Shown in pieces: positions 44,842 to 53,793 of a stretch of DNA of 64,000 bases. The translations under genes and the position numbers were made by a program. The stretch is from Kaistella sp. (GTDB taxonomy: Bacteria > Bacteroidota > Bacteroidia > Flavobacteriales > Weeksellaceae), in contig JAIBEW010000027.1 of assembly GCA_019459085.1 (NCBI GenBank), positions 146,615 to 210,614 on the forward strand. Direction: 5' to 3'. The notes beneath the pieces were generated by a model. The model ran no database searches. It saw only the letters and a program-made list of their open reading frames with translations, and was not told the origin of the DNA. How positions within the stretch are numbered: position 1 is the stretch's first letter; each line of letters begins with the position of its first letter.

Positions 44842-45477
44842 ATGAAAAAGTTATTTTTAGGTGCAGCAATCGCAATGAGTTCATTGACATTCGCACAGAC
44901 TTACGGAGTTAAAGCAGGAATGAACGTAGCTTCAATTTCAGAAGGCGACGGTTTAGAGCAAAGTTCTAAAATTGGTTTGAATGCAGGTGTATTTGCTAAT
45001 TTCCCTATTGCAGCAAGTTTTAGCATTCAACCTGAGTTGATGTATAATCAATTAGGAGCGAAAACAGATTATTCTAATACTACTTTGGGAGTAACCAATA
45101 CTTACACCAGTACTCAAAGTTTGGATTATATCACTTTACCGGTAATGTTTCAATACAATCTAACTCCAGCGTTTTATATGGAAGCAGGTCCGGAATTCGG
45201 ATTACTGATGGCAGCAAAAGAAAAAGGCGATGCAACTGCAACTAGTGGAACAACTGTAGTTTCTACAACCTTTGATCGTGACAACAAGGATACATTCAAC
45301 AGCTTTAACGCTGGAATCGGAATTGGTGCTGGTTATTACTTTACCCCTAACATCGGCTTAACTGCAAGATATACTGCAGGTTTAACTAAATTAGGAAAAG
45401 ATGAGGCAAACAGCGGTAACATTTACGATGAGTCGAAAAACAACGTATTCCAAGTTGGTTTAGCTTATAAATTCTAA
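44842..45477 (+). CDS. Outer-membrane beta-barrel (porin-family) protein
   Basis: A 211-residue outer-membrane protein. The signal peptide KKLFLGAAIAMSSLTFAQ is followed by TYGVKAGMNVASI, the typical opening of the small PorT-like/OmpX-like barrel family. Alternating strands include LDYITLPVMFQYNL and FYMEAGPEFGLLMAA, and the final strand ends VFQVGLAYKF with the C-terminal Phe. Function is unknown; such proteins are abundant in flavobacterial outer membranes. It has an unusually long 5' interval with a sigma-54-like promoter, hinting at conditional expression. Confidence 0.88.
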   Translation: MKKLFLGAAIAMSSLTFAQTYGVKAGMNVASISEGDGLEQSSKIGLNAGVFANFPIAASFSIQPELMYNQLGAKTDYSNTTLGVTNTYTSTQSLDYITLPVMFQYNLTPAFYMEAGPEFGLLMAAKEKGDATATSGTTVVSTTFDRDNKDTFNSFNAGIGIGAGYYFTPNIGLTARYTAGLTKLGKDEANSGNIYDESKNNVFQVGLAYKF

Positions 45478-45502
45478 TCATTTTTAGACTTAGATAATAA
45501 GA

Positions 45503-45530
45503 AAAGAGTCAGATTAATTTCTGACTCTTT
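45503..45530. terminator. Bidirectional terminator, barrel gene / purF
   Basis: AAAGAGTCAGA-TTAATT-TCTGACTCTTT, a perfect 11-bp stem with a following T-run. Confidence 0.9.
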
Positions 45531-45554
45531 TTTTTGTTTTAAATTGAAACTTTT

Positions 45555-47042
45555 TTATTTGAAGAGTTCCACTTCTTCGCCTTTCGCAACCGGATACTGT
45601 TCTGTAAAACATCCGAAACAGTGATTGGAACTTCCCAGGATCACTTTAAGATTATCAACGGTTAAAAATTCCAGAGAATCTACTCCCAGATACTGTCTGA
45701 GTTCGTCAACATTCATATTGGCTGAAATCAAGTCATCTTTTGAAGGAGTATCAATTCCCAGAAAACACGGCGCGATAATCGGCGGCGATACGCTTCGGAA
45801 ATGAATCTCCTTCACTCCTGCATCTTTCAGGATTTTCACGAGACGTTTTGAAGTCGTTCCACGAACGATAGAATCGTCGATGATCACTACCCTTTTTCCT
45901 TTGATTTCAGAAATAATCGGATTGAGTTTGAGGTTCACAATTCTTTCCCGCATTTCCTGAGTTGGAACAATGAAACTTCGTCCGATATATCTGTTTTTAA
46001 TCAAAACAGGCCGGAAAGGAATCCCCGAAGCTTTTGAAAATCCGATGGCAGCAGGTACCCCAGAATCAGGAACTCCAATAACAATATCGGCTTCCACAGG
46101 AGCCTGTTCCCAGATTTTTTCTCCGGATTTTTCACGAATTTCGTGAACATTGATATTTTCGAGCACGGAATCGGGTCTTGCGAAATAAATATATTCGAAT
46201 GAACAGATTCTTTTTTCGCAGTTTTCCCTTACCAGAAATGATTTCAAGCCGGTTTCATTCTCGCTCGTATACACAATTTCTCCGGGCAAAATGTCGCGGA
46301 CATACTGTGCACCCACAGCATCCAAAGCTACAGATTCGGAAGCGGCAACAAAGGTTTTTTCGTCGATTGCCCCCAAAACCAAAGGCCGAATCCCATTAAA
46401 ATCGCGGAAAGCGAAAAATTTATTTCTCGTCATTCCCACCACTGAATAAGCACCTTCAATCTTTTCCATCGTTGCTTTGATGGAGCCGCGAAGGCCAAGA
46501 TCCAGATTCTTCTGAATTAAACGGAGAATCACTTCAGAATCTGAAGTTGCCCGAAAAACAACGCCTTCTGCTTCCAGTTCTCTTTTGAGTTGATTGGCAT
46601 TCGTAAGATTTCCGTTATGCGCAATAGAAAGTACGATCTGGTCGTACTCATTCTTGGCAAAAAACGGCTGGAAGTTGTATTTCTTTTTGTCTCCGGCTGT
46701 GGTATAACGCGTGTGTCCGATCGCGGAATTGCCCATGAACGTCTCAGGATCACGAATTTCTTTATACACATCCAGAACAAGGCCTTCGTCTTTGATATTG
46801 ACGATTTTCCCTTTTTTCATGACTGAAATTCCGCAGGCTTCCTGACCGCGGTGTTGCAGTGCAAAAAGGCCAAACTGGGAAAGCGAAAATGTATCGAGAT
46901 CGGTATCCGAATAAATTCCGAAAATTCCGCATTCTTCTGAAGGAGCATCAAACGGATCGTCGGTTTTCAGGAGGTTCCGTCCGTAAACCCGGTCTTTGAA
47001 CTGGCTTAAATAATCTTCTCTGTATTGCTGTAAGTCTGTCAT
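45555..47042 (-). CDS. purF: Amidophosphoribosyltransferase with N-terminal propeptide
   Basis: PurF catalyses the first committed purine step, PRPP plus glutamine to phosphoribosylamine. It has 495 residues. The class II amidotransferase nucleophile is Cys38 in SEECGIFGIYSD, so 37 residues must be removed, as in the shorter propeptide of Bacillus PurF. The PRPP motif is VVIIDDSIVRGTTS. Cysteines in ICSFEYIYFARPDS, PCFLGIDTP and HCFGCF match the [4Fe-4S] type of B. subtilis. purC follows in the order purC then purF on this strand, 18 bp apart, so both are co-transcribed. Confidence 0.95.
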   Translation of the reverse strand: MTDLQQYREDYLSQFKDRVYGRNLLKTDDPFDAPSEECGIFGIYSDTDLDTFSLSQFGLFALQHRGQEACGISVMKKGKIVNIKDEGLVLDVYKEIRDPETFMGNSAIGHTRYTTAGDKKKYNFQPFFAKNEYDQIVLSIAHNGNLTNANQLKRELEAEGVVFRATSDSEVILRLIQKNLDLGLRGSIKATMEKIEGAYSVVGMTRNKFFAFRDFNGIRPLVLGAIDEKTFVAASESVALDAVGAQYVRDILPGEIVYTSENETGLKSFLVRENCEKRICSFEYIYFARPDSVLENINVHEIREKSGEKIWEQAPVEADIVIGVPDSGVPAAIGFSKASGIPFRPVLIKNRYIGRSFIVPTQEMRERIVNLKLNPIISEIKGKRVVIIDDSIVRGTTSKRLVKILKDAGVKEIHFRSVSPPIIAPCFLGIDTPSKDDLISANMNVDELRQYLGVDSLEFLTVDNLKVILGSSNHCFGCFTEQYPVAKGEEVELFK

Positions 47043-47060
47043 TTTACTTTTTTGCGAAAA

Positions 47061-47780
47061 TTATTTGTTTAAAACTTTTTTAAGGCGTTCATAGATTTCG
47101 ACATATGCTTCCGTTACGCCTCCTAAATCGCGTCTGAAACGGTCTTTGTCGAGTTTCATCATCGTGTCTTTATCCCAAAGTCGGCAGGTATCGGGTGAGA
47201 TTTCGTCTGCTAAAATAATTTTTCCGTCAGCAGTTTTCCCGAGTTCGATCTTGAAATCCACTAAAATGATATTCATTCTGTCGAAAAGCTCAATCAGAAT
47301 ATCGTTGATGTCTGAAGTAAGTTCATACATTTCATCCAGATCTTCGTAGGTGGCTGCACCGAGGAAAACAGCGTGATGATCATTGATCAGCGGATCGCCG
47401 AGTTCATCTTTTTTGTAACAGAGATCGAAAATAGTCACGGGTGATTTAATGCCTTCTTCCACACCCAGTCTTTGGGCCATGCTTCCGGCAGAATAATTCC
47501 GGACCACCATTTCCAGAGGAATGATATTCACTTTTTTTACCAGCTGCTCTCTTTCATCGAGTTTTTTAATAAAATGGGTCGGAATTCCTTTTTGATTCAG
47601 ATATTCAAAAATTAGTGTGGTGATGGCGTTGTTCATTTCGCCTTTCAGGTCTACACTTCCTTTTTTCTGTGCATTGAAAGCAGTGGCATCGTCTTTAAAC
47701 CGCACAATCACTTCATTTGGATTGGATGTTTCAAAGACCTGTTTTGCTTTTCCTTCATAAAGCATTGCTCCTTTTGTCAT
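47061..47780 (-). CDS. purC: SAICAR synthetase (PurC)
   Basis: PurC joins aspartate to CAIR to form SAICAR. At 239 residues it is of standard length. It begins with [13 protein letters not shown] and has [72 protein letters not shown], and [12 protein letters not shown] near the end. It is transcribed together with purF, whose start lies 18 bp downstream of the purC stop. It uses the product of PurE, encoded at 5.1 kb. Confidence 0.96.
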   Translation of the reverse strand: MTKGAMLYEGKAKQVFETSNPNEVIVRFKDDATAFNAQKKGSVDLKGEMNNAITTLIFEYLNQKGIPTHFIKKLDEREQLVKKVNIIPLEMVVRNYSAGSMAQRLGVEEGIKSPVTIFDLCYKKDELGDPLINDHHAVFLGAATYEDLDEMYELTSDINDILIELFDRMNIILVDFKIELGKTADGKIILADEISPDTCRLWDKDTMMKLDKDRFRRDLGGVTEAYVEIYERLKKVLNK

Positions 47781-47815
47781 TTCTTTTTACTTTTTTATTT
47801 CTTTTACTTTCTATT

Positions 47816-48517
47816 TTACATTTTAACTAAGATCCCCGTCAGAACGGCGATTCCGAAACTTAATAAAGTTCCTATCAGTACATATTCTGTTAGTTTTCTC
47901 TGTTTTGCTTCCGCCAAATCACTGAATCTGAACACCGATTTTGCAGCGATCATAAAACCCACTCCTTCCCAATGATTGACGATAATAAATACAAAAACCA
48001 GCAGTCTTTCAAGAATTCCGATGTATTTTCCAGCATTCACCAACGATTCGGTCTGCAGTTTACTGTGCTCCACAGTAACCGGTGTCCAGATGGAGATTAG
48101 GGTTTTGATAAGAACTGAGCTCGGAATCGTGAGGAAAATAAGTGCGGTTAATAATTTTAAGGTGTGATCATTAAAGAAGTCTTCCCATTTTAAAAAAGGA
48201 AAATACCACACTGAAATCGCCGCGATTACTGCAATATGCATGAACTGATCGAGAAAAAACCAAGTTCGTTTTGTTTTTTGGGTCTGAAAATGAAGTTTTG
48301 TCCAGTCGATGATGAAATGGGTGACCCCAACGAAAAGTGCGATCCACCAAAGATTGATATCCCATAAAAAAAGAAATACCAGAAGCGTATGAATCAGAAT
48401 ATGGAGATACAAATAGGGGCTCGCTGCTTTCTTTTTCTCTTTGTCGGCTACCCAAGAATTGGGCTGGAAAATAAAATCTCCTAATAAATGAGCCAATATG
48501 AGCGGGATAAAAATCAT
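47816..48517 (-). CDS. DUF3307 integral-membrane protein
   Basis: A 233-residue protein with about six hydrophobic helices. The N-terminal LILAHLLGDFIFQPNSWVADKEKK is the DUF3307 signature, with the family's conserved His/Asp pair, and GVTHFIIDWTKL (about 75-90) holds a second His/Asp pair. This arrangement suggests metal binding near the membrane, but no activity is known. Its ATG directly follows the stop of the SatD-family gene, so the two are translationally linked. Confidence 0.88.
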   Translation of the reverse strand: MIFIPLILAHLLGDFIFQPNSWVADKEKKKAASPYLYLHILIHTLLVFLFLWDINLWWIALFVGVTHFIIDWTKLHFQTQKTKRTWFFLDQFMHIAVIAAISVWYFPFLKWEDFFNDHTLKLLTALIFLTIPSSVLIKTLISIWTPVTVEHSKLQTESLVNAGKYIGILERLLVFVFIIVNHWEGVGFMIAAKSVFRFSDLAEAKQRKLTEYVLIGTLLSFGIAVLTGILVKM

Positions 48518-49120
48518 TTATAGTTCTGCCATTTTTTTTCTGAAAAACCGGTCTGTTTCCAGAATGAGATCAAAATCAGCCCTTTTAAGTCGTTGGCTTA
48601 CGGAGGACTGTGAGATGTTGAGTTGTTTCGCCACCAGTTCCTGATTCATATTGGGATCTTTCAGGAAAATATCTACAATTTCCGCCGAAACTGCAGACCA
48701 GTTGTCGATGCAATTGCTTAACCATTTGAATATCAGATTCATAACTTCGTCGGTTTCGTAGTTTCCTGAACTGATGCTGAGGTTAATTTTTTGGGCTTTA
48801 ATTTTTTCGAAATTTCTTCCGGAATGTACAAATGCTGTTCCGGTGGACTGTAATACTTTTTCGCCAATGAAGTCCTGAGAGCCTGTTCCAATCGAAATTC
48901 GCACATCAAGTCCCGGAATTTTTCTGATTTTTGATTTAATTTCGATGGCTTTCTTAAAGGCATCTTCGGCATTTTCCAGAAGGCACTGAAACTCGTCGCC
49001 GCGGTAGATTTCCCAGTTTTTTGCGTCCTCGCTGCTGAAAACTTCCTTTAAGGCCTGATGCCAAATTTCGGTCTCAACACTCTGCGAATTGATGATGTCT
49101 CCTGTAAGTACAGATTTCAT
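48518..49120 (-). CDS. SatD-family protein: cyclase-like domain plus C-terminal HTH
   Basis: A 200-residue protein of the SatD family, named after a Streptococcus acid-tolerance gene. The N-terminal part (SVLTGDIINSQ, WEIYRGDEFQCLLENAEDAFKKA, DVRISIGTG) resembles a reduced class III nucleotide-cyclase fold. The C-terminal part (about 155-195, NQELVAKQLNISQSSVSQRLKRADF) is a clear helix-turn-helix. It is paired with the DUF3307 membrane gene without any gap. A -7 box 4 nt before the ATG and three CTTATA repeats upstream suggest leaderless, autoregulated expression. Biological role unknown. Confidence 0.82.
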   Translation of the reverse strand: MKSVLTGDIINSQSVETEIWHQALKEVFSSEDAKNWEIYRGDEFQCLLENAEDAFKKAIEIKSKIRKIPGLDVRISIGTGSQDFIGEKVLQSTGTAFVHSGRNFEKIKAQKINLSISSGNYETDEVMNLIFKWLSNCIDNWSAVSAEIVDIFLKDPNMNQELVAKQLNISQSSVSQRLKRADFDLILETDRFFRKKMAEL

Positions 49121-49124
49121 AGTA

Positions 49125-49132
49125 CAAATATA
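49125..49132 (-). promoter_or_regulatory. -7 box (TATATTTG), predicted leaderless start for SatD-family gene
   Basis: A perfect TAnnTTTG on the minus strand, then TACT, then the ATG at 49120. It is the third case in the window of exactly 4 nt between box and start codon. Confidence 0.6.
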
Positions 49133-49168
49133 ATATTTTCTATTAACAAAGTAATATTTATTTATCTA

Positions 49169-49232
49169 CTTATAAATGTTAATATAATTTATATTGCTTA
49201 TATGTAAGTTTATCAGCTAATCTGCTTATAAA
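49169..49232 (-). repeat. Three CTTATA repeats at exact 28-bp spacing
   Basis: CTTATA begins at 49169, 49197 and 49225. Two copies are CTTATAAA, and the middle one is part of the palindrome CTTATATGTAAG (49197-49208). An additional TATTAACA/TGTTAATA inverted repeat (49141-49148, 49177-49184) overlaps the array. The cluster lies directly upstream of the SatD-family promoter. Confidence 0.5.
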
Positions 49233-49235
49233 AAT

Positions 49236-51122
49236 TTACTTTTTAATAAACTTATATGAATTTCCATTCATCCTTAAAAGATAGACTCCCGCGTTCAATC
49301 CATGAACATCAATGGATCTTTTATTTTTGAAAGACAGCGTTTCGCTTTTGATTAATTTTCCATTGAAATCATAAATCCGAATATTTTTAACATCTTTTAA
49401 ATGAGTGGTATTAACAAAAAGCTGATCTTCAACAGGATTTGGATAAATAAGGACTGCTTCATCTTTTACGTTGTTTTCAGAAACCGCTAAAACCCCAAGA
49501 TTCTGACAGTAATCGGAAGGATTGCTCTGCCACTCTGCAAAACTGAATGTTGCAGTTGGCTGTGTTACCGACGCCAATCGGTAAAGCGAAACATCGACCG
49601 TAGTATTGGCGGTGTTTTTCACCCCAATCGCATCCACTGTTATATTATCATTGTATGCGAGTTCAATATATTGGGTTCCATCATACGTCATTGGAGCCGA
49701 TGCAGTAACAAACTTTGCCTGAGCATTGGTATAACAGGTGAAATTGGATTTGGGATTTAAGATGACAAAATTATCGCCATTTGCCACTGTTCCTTCCAGT
49801 TCGTAAGTGTCGGAATAATAATAATTGCCGTTAGTGGTGTTATAAAACTGAATATTGATGCGGTAATTGTTGAGATTCACGGGATGTCCCGTTCTGTTGA
49901 TGATTTCAAGCGCTCTGTTATTGGAAGACCCTTCCAGATACTTTATAATCATAAGATCGTTGGCAAAAGAATCAGATGCTGCAGTGGTGGCGGTTGCTAT
50001 ATTACTGCTTGCAGATTCCAGATAACCTTTATCGAAAGCTTTAACGCTAAAGGTATATGTGGTGGAAGGCAGAAGATGATCAATGGAAATGGAGGTATCC
50101 TTGGTGGTGGCAACAGGATCTGCTGAACCATTTACATAAATTCTGTATCCCAAAACATCAGGATCAGCACTGGGAGCCCAGTTTAAATTGATGAAATGGG
50201 CATACTGCTGAGTTGAGGTGAGGGAACCCGGCGCACCCGGCGCAACCGCATCCGGAGTTTCAGACCAAATCAGGTTCACCCATTCCGGATGATCGATAAA
50301 AGGATTTCTGTTTTTCTGTATTCCATAAACAATATTATTCCTGTCGATTTCTTTCTGCGATACCGGATCCATGGTATTCCACTGTTTCAGCATGTTAATA
50401 TACGAGGGCTCCAAAGCGCGTTCTTCAGTACCGTCAAAAAGCGATTCATCATTGGCGGGAGTTGTACCCATATTGTGGTTAAACGAACCCAGTTTTCCTT
50501 CATATCTTACTGCAAAATACAGCACTGATCTCGCAATATCACCTTTAAACTCATTTATGGGCTCATAAACCCGCCCAGTATAGGGAGAACCGGGAATGGC
50601 CGAGTTTCCGATTCTGGAACCATTGGAGAACGTATAATGAATAGTGGAATTCACCATTCCATACGGATAGTTGCTTCTCAGCTGATTGATGCGTGCATCG
50701 GCAGGAACCACATGAAAAAGGTCCGAATACATGGGATAACCGCTGATACTGCCCGTACTGAAAGTACTTTGCGGAACCATATGTTCCCTGTTATAGCCGG
50801 CTCCTTCGGCACTGCTGTTTCCGATTAACTGTGCACTGGTATATTCATACGCATCCGGACCTGCAGGATTTTCAGAATACATATCGAGTAAAAAAGTTGT
50901 ATTCGTTGCTGTATGGTCATAATATTTATCAAGATCAGTCTGTGCATAATAATTGGGGAGGTCGCCATAATGCCAGTTCCAGTTTTTAGCCGCAATAATA
51001 TCGTGTACCTTAGACTTTAAGGCATAACCGGTGAGTCCAGTGGTACCGTCGTAATAGCCTGTAGGAATTTGTGAAAACGCAAAAAAAGGGATTAAAAATC
51101 CAAGAAACAGAATTTTTTTCAT
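49236..51122 (-). CDS. Secreted endonuclease I-type nuclease with FnIII, lamin-tail and T9SS sorting domains
   Basis: A 628-residue exported multidomain nuclease. After a signal peptide (KKILFLGFLIPFFAFSQ) comes an endonuclease I domain with YNREHMVPQSTFS (metal/catalytic residues) and the DLFHVVPADARINQLRSNYPYG segment. A fibronectin type III domain covers about 295-385 (PGAPGSLTSTQQYAHFINLNW). A lamin-tail-like domain follows (about 390-545), and then a type A C-terminal sorting domain (YPNPVEDQLF, NIRIYDFNGKLI, GVYLLRM, FIKK end). Export across the outer membrane by the type IX system is therefore expected. The start at 51122 is chosen because the signal peptide begins there. Confidence 0.92.
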   Translation of the reverse strand: MKKILFLGFLIPFFAFSQIPTGYYDGTTGLTGYALKSKVHDIIAAKNWNWHYGDLPNYYAQTDLDKYYDHTATNTTFLLDMYSENPAGPDAYEYTSAQLIGNSSAEGAGYNREHMVPQSTFSTGSISGYPMYSDLFHVVPADARINQLRSNYPYGMVNSTIHYTFSNGSRIGNSAIPGSPYTGRVYEPINEFKGDIARSVLYFAVRYEGKLGSFNHNMGTTPANDESLFDGTEERALEPSYINMLKQWNTMDPVSQKEIDRNNIVYGIQKNRNPFIDHPEWVNLIWSETPDAVAPGAPGSLTSTQQYAHFINLNWAPSADPDVLGYRIYVNGSADPVATTKDTSISIDHLLPSTTYTFSVKAFDKGYLESASSNIATATTAASDSFANDLMIIKYLEGSSNNRALEIINRTGHPVNLNNYRINIQFYNTTNGNYYYSDTYELEGTVANGDNFVILNPKSNFTCYTNAQAKFVTASAPMTYDGTQYIELAYNDNITVDAIGVKNTANTTVDVSLYRLASVTQPTATFSFAEWQSNPSDYCQNLGVLAVSENNVKDEAVLIYPNPVEDQLFVNTTHLKDVKNIRIYDFNGKLIKSETLSFKNKRSIDVHGLNAGVYLLRMNGNSYKFIKK

Positions 51123-51283
51123 TGTATAAAATAGGTATCCAAAATTACTCATTTAAATGCAACATAAAACGAAACTTTATGTTAATAATACAATAATTAT
51201 AAGGTCTAAGTAAATGATTATCAAAACAGAAGGCAAACGCGCATTATGAGTGAAAAATTTTTTCAGATTTTCTACATTTTAAG

Positions 51284-51291
51284 TATATTTG
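51284..51291 (+). promoter_or_regulatory. -7 box (TATATTTG) of acyl-CoA dehydrogenase gene
   Basis: A perfect TAnnTTTG on the plus strand, 15 nt before the ATG at 51307. It overlaps the alternative TTG start codon at 51289, which is thereby excluded. Confidence 0.65.
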
Positions 51292-51306
51292 AACCAAATA
51301 AATGAA

Positions 51307-52446
51307 ATGAATACCGATACTCTACAAAACATTAAAATGGTGGCAGAAACTGCCAGAGATTTTGCTGAAAAAAATATCAGACCCAACATTATGGACTGGG
51401 ACGAGAGCCAGACTTTTCCGGTAGAGCTTTTTCACCAACTGGGTGAAATGGGTTTCATGGGAATCGTTATTCCGGAAGAATATGGTGGTTCAGGACTCGG
51501 TTACCACGAGTATGTTACCATTTTGGATGAAATTTCTCAGGTTGACCCATCCATCGGTCTTTCTCTTGCGGCACATAATTCACTTTGCACCAATCATATT
51601 TATGAGTTCGGGAATGAAGAACAGCGTCATAAATGGCTTCCAAAACTGGCTTCAGGACAGGTAATTGGCGCTTGGGGACTTACAGAACACAATACAGGGT
51701 CGGATTCAGGAGGAATGACCACCACCGCTGTAAAAGACGGCGACGAGTGGATCATCAGCGGAGCAAAAAACTTCATCACCCACGCTATTTCAGGCGATAT
51801 TGCCGTAGTAATGACGAGAACAGGCGAAAAAGGAGCGAAAAACAACTCTACCGCATTCGTCCTTGAAAAAGGAATGACCGGATTTTCTTCAGGTAAAAAG
51901 GAAAACAAACTCGGAATGAGAGCTTCGGAAACAGCAGAACTGATTTTCGACAGCGTAAGAGTTCCGGATTCACACCGTTTAGGCGAAGTTGGAGACGGTT
52001 TTAAACAGGCCATGAAAATCCTCGACGGCGGAAGAATATCTATCGCAGCATTAAGTTTAGGAATTGCGAGAGGCGCTTATAAAGCTGCTTTGAAATACGC
52101 GAAGGAAAGACACCAGTTCGGTAAAGCGATTTCAGAATTCCAGGCGATCAACTTCATGCTTGCAGATATGGCTACCGAAATTGATGCGGCAGAACTGCTT
52201 ATTCAGCGTGCTTCCACTTTAAAAAACGGCAAACAGAAAATGACCAGAGAAGGAGCCATGGCAAAGTTGTATGCTTCTGAGGCATGTGTAAGAATTGCCA
52301 ACAATGCGCTTCAGATTTTCGGTGGATACGGTTATACGAAAGATTTTCCTGCCGAAAAATATTACAGAGACTCCAAATTGTGTACGATTGGCGAAGGAAC
52401 TTCAGAAATCCAGCGTTTGGTGATCGGCAGAGATATTACCAAATAA
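51307..52446 (+). CDS. Acyl-CoA dehydrogenase
   Basis: A 379-residue flavoenzyme that oxidises acyl-CoA to the 2-enoyl form, passing electrons to ETF. Motifs are GIVIPEEYGGSGLGYHEY, the FAD-binding GAWGLTEHNTGSDSGGMTT and WIISGAKNFITHA, RHQFGKAISEFQA, and the C-terminal QIFGGYGYTKDFPAEKYYRDSK with the catalytic Glu in GEGTSEIQR. Chain-length preference (short-branched or short/medium) cannot be read from sequence. It has its own promoter and a very strong bidirectional terminator. Confidence 0.95.
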   Translation: MNTDTLQNIKMVAETARDFAEKNIRPNIMDWDESQTFPVELFHQLGEMGFMGIVIPEEYGGSGLGYHEYVTILDEISQVDPSIGLSLAAHNSLCTNHIYEFGNEEQRHKWLPKLASGQVIGAWGLTEHNTGSDSGGMTTTAVKDGDEWIISGAKNFITHAISGDIAVVMTRTGEKGAKNNSTAFVLEKGMTGFSSGKKENKLGMRASETAELIFDSVRVPDSHRLGEVGDGFKQAMKILDGGRISIAALSLGIARGAYKAALKYAKERHQFGKAISEFQAINFMLADMATEIDAAELLIQRASTLKNGKQKMTREGAMAKLYASEACVRIANNALQIFGGYGYTKDFPAEKYYRDSKLCTIGEGTSEIQRLVIGRDITK

Positions 52447-52476
52447 ATCTGTTAATCACTGATTAGCTTTAAAATA

Positions 52477-52509
52477 AAATCCGGTATCTGAAATTCAGAT
52501 ACCGGATTT
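52477..52509. terminator. Bidirectional terminator, acyl-CoA dehydrogenase / FAD oxidoreductase
   Basis: AAATCCGGTATCTGAA-A-TTCAGATACCGGATTT: a perfect 16-bp stem followed by T-rich sequence. It is the longest perfect terminator stem in the window. Confidence 0.92.
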
Positions 52510-52532
52510 TTTTAACTTTTATATTCGGATTA

Positions 52533-53738
52533 TCAGCGTTCGAACTTAAAAAATTCTGTAAGCGGATGTTCTTCATTCTTCATGAAATTGGAAGCCATTT
52601 CCATTCCGGTGACCGAAAATGTGATGCCGTTTCCGCCAAAACCGAGGACAAAATAAGAATTTTTAAATTTTTTATGCGTTCCGATGTATGGGAGCCCGTC
52701 TTTGGTCTCCCCAAACGTTCCTGCCCACGTAAAATCGGTATAAAATTCATATTCCGGAAGCAGTTTGCAGAGTGTTTTAATGGTTTCCTTTTCTTTCTTA
52801 GCAATCATTTTATCCCGTTTTTCAGGATTCCGGAAATCCTCGTCACCGCCTCCTATCAAAAGTCTTCCGTCATCTGTTGTCCTCATGTACAGATATGGTT
52901 CGTCGGTGTTCCAGAAAAGAGTTTTATTTAATTTCGAAATATTGGCTTCGTCCACTTCAGAGACTATCGCAAATGTGCTTTTCAGGTTTACAAAATCTTC
53001 GTCAATGAGCTCGTTGCTTTCATAACCAATACAGTAGATTATTTTTTTTGTTTTGATTTTACTGCCGTTAATGGTGGTAACTTCGCTAAAATCGTCACGG
53101 TGTTTCACTGACTCCAGTTCGGTTTTATCAAAAATCTGCAGCCCTTTTTCAAAATTAAAGGCCAACAGCTCATGAGCAAATTTAAAAGCATCGATACTCG
53201 CACCCTGATCCGACAGAATTCCACCTAGTGTCTGTTCTAAACCGTATTTATCCTGAATATGTTCTTGATCAAGCCATTCTACCTGAAAACCTGCGGCTTT
53301 TCTGGATTCAAATTCTTTGTATAGATAAGTGATGTCTTTTTTCTCGTTCGTAAAATACAACGATGATTTTCTGGTAAAACCGGCTTCGGAGCCAATTTCG
53401 AGCGCAATTTTTTCAAGATCATCAATGGATTTTGAGCAGGCTTTATAACTTTTTACCGCTCCAACAGTCCCAATTTTTTCCTTCAATTGATGTAAAGCAA
53501 CGTCGATTTCATACTGAAGCATTGATGTAGTTGCCGATGTGCTTCCGTTGCAGATCTCGCGCTTGTCGATAATGATGGTTTTGTAACCGTCTTTGATCAT
53601 TTGGTGCGCAATTAAACTGCCCGTAATTCCCGCTCCAACAATCAGTACGTCACATTCTTCATCCGATTTCAGAGACGGATATGAAGCAAGAAGACCGTTC
53701 TTTACAAGCCAAAATGGTTCATTGGATTTTAGATCCAT
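52533..53738 (-). CDS. FAD-dependent oxidoreductase (DAO family)
   Basis: A 401-residue flavoprotein. The N-terminal Rossmann motif is DVLIVGAGITGSLIAHQMIK (about 28-47), and TIIIDKREICNGSTSATTSMLQYEID follows, the pattern of the D-amino-acid-oxidase/glycine-oxidase superfamily. The C-terminus has LPYIGTHKKFKNSYFVLGFGGNGITFS. Related enzymes with a C-terminal Rieske domain exist in this family; here none is present. The substrate is unknown. It is monocistronic. Confidence 0.9.
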   Translation of the reverse strand: MDLKSNEPFWLVKNGLLASYPSLKSDEECDVLIVGAGITGSLIAHQMIKDGYKTIIIDKREICNGSTSATTSMLQYEIDVALHQLKEKIGTVGAVKSYKACSKSIDDLEKIALEIGSEAGFTRKSSLYFTNEKKDITYLYKEFESRKAAGFQVEWLDQEHIQDKYGLEQTLGGILSDQGASIDAFKFAHELLAFNFEKGLQIFDKTELESVKHRDDFSEVTTINGSKIKTKKIIYCIGYESNELIDEDFVNLKSTFAIVSEVDEANISKLNKTLFWNTDEPYLYMRTTDDGRLLIGGGDEDFRNPEKRDKMIAKKEKETIKTLCKLLPEYEFYTDFTWAGTFGETKDGLPYIGTHKKFKNSYFVLGFGGNGITFSVTGMEMASNFMKNEEHPLTEFFKFER

Positions 53739-53793
53739 AATTATAAATTAAAGTTTAACGTAAAGTATAATCAGAATTAAGTACCTCCGAAGT

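Noticed and set aside
49141..49184. TATTAACA/TGTTAATA inverted repeat as a terminator of the nuclease gene
   Set aside because: The arms are 28 bp apart and A/T-rich with no T-run; it overlaps the CTTATA array, so a regulatory role is likelier.
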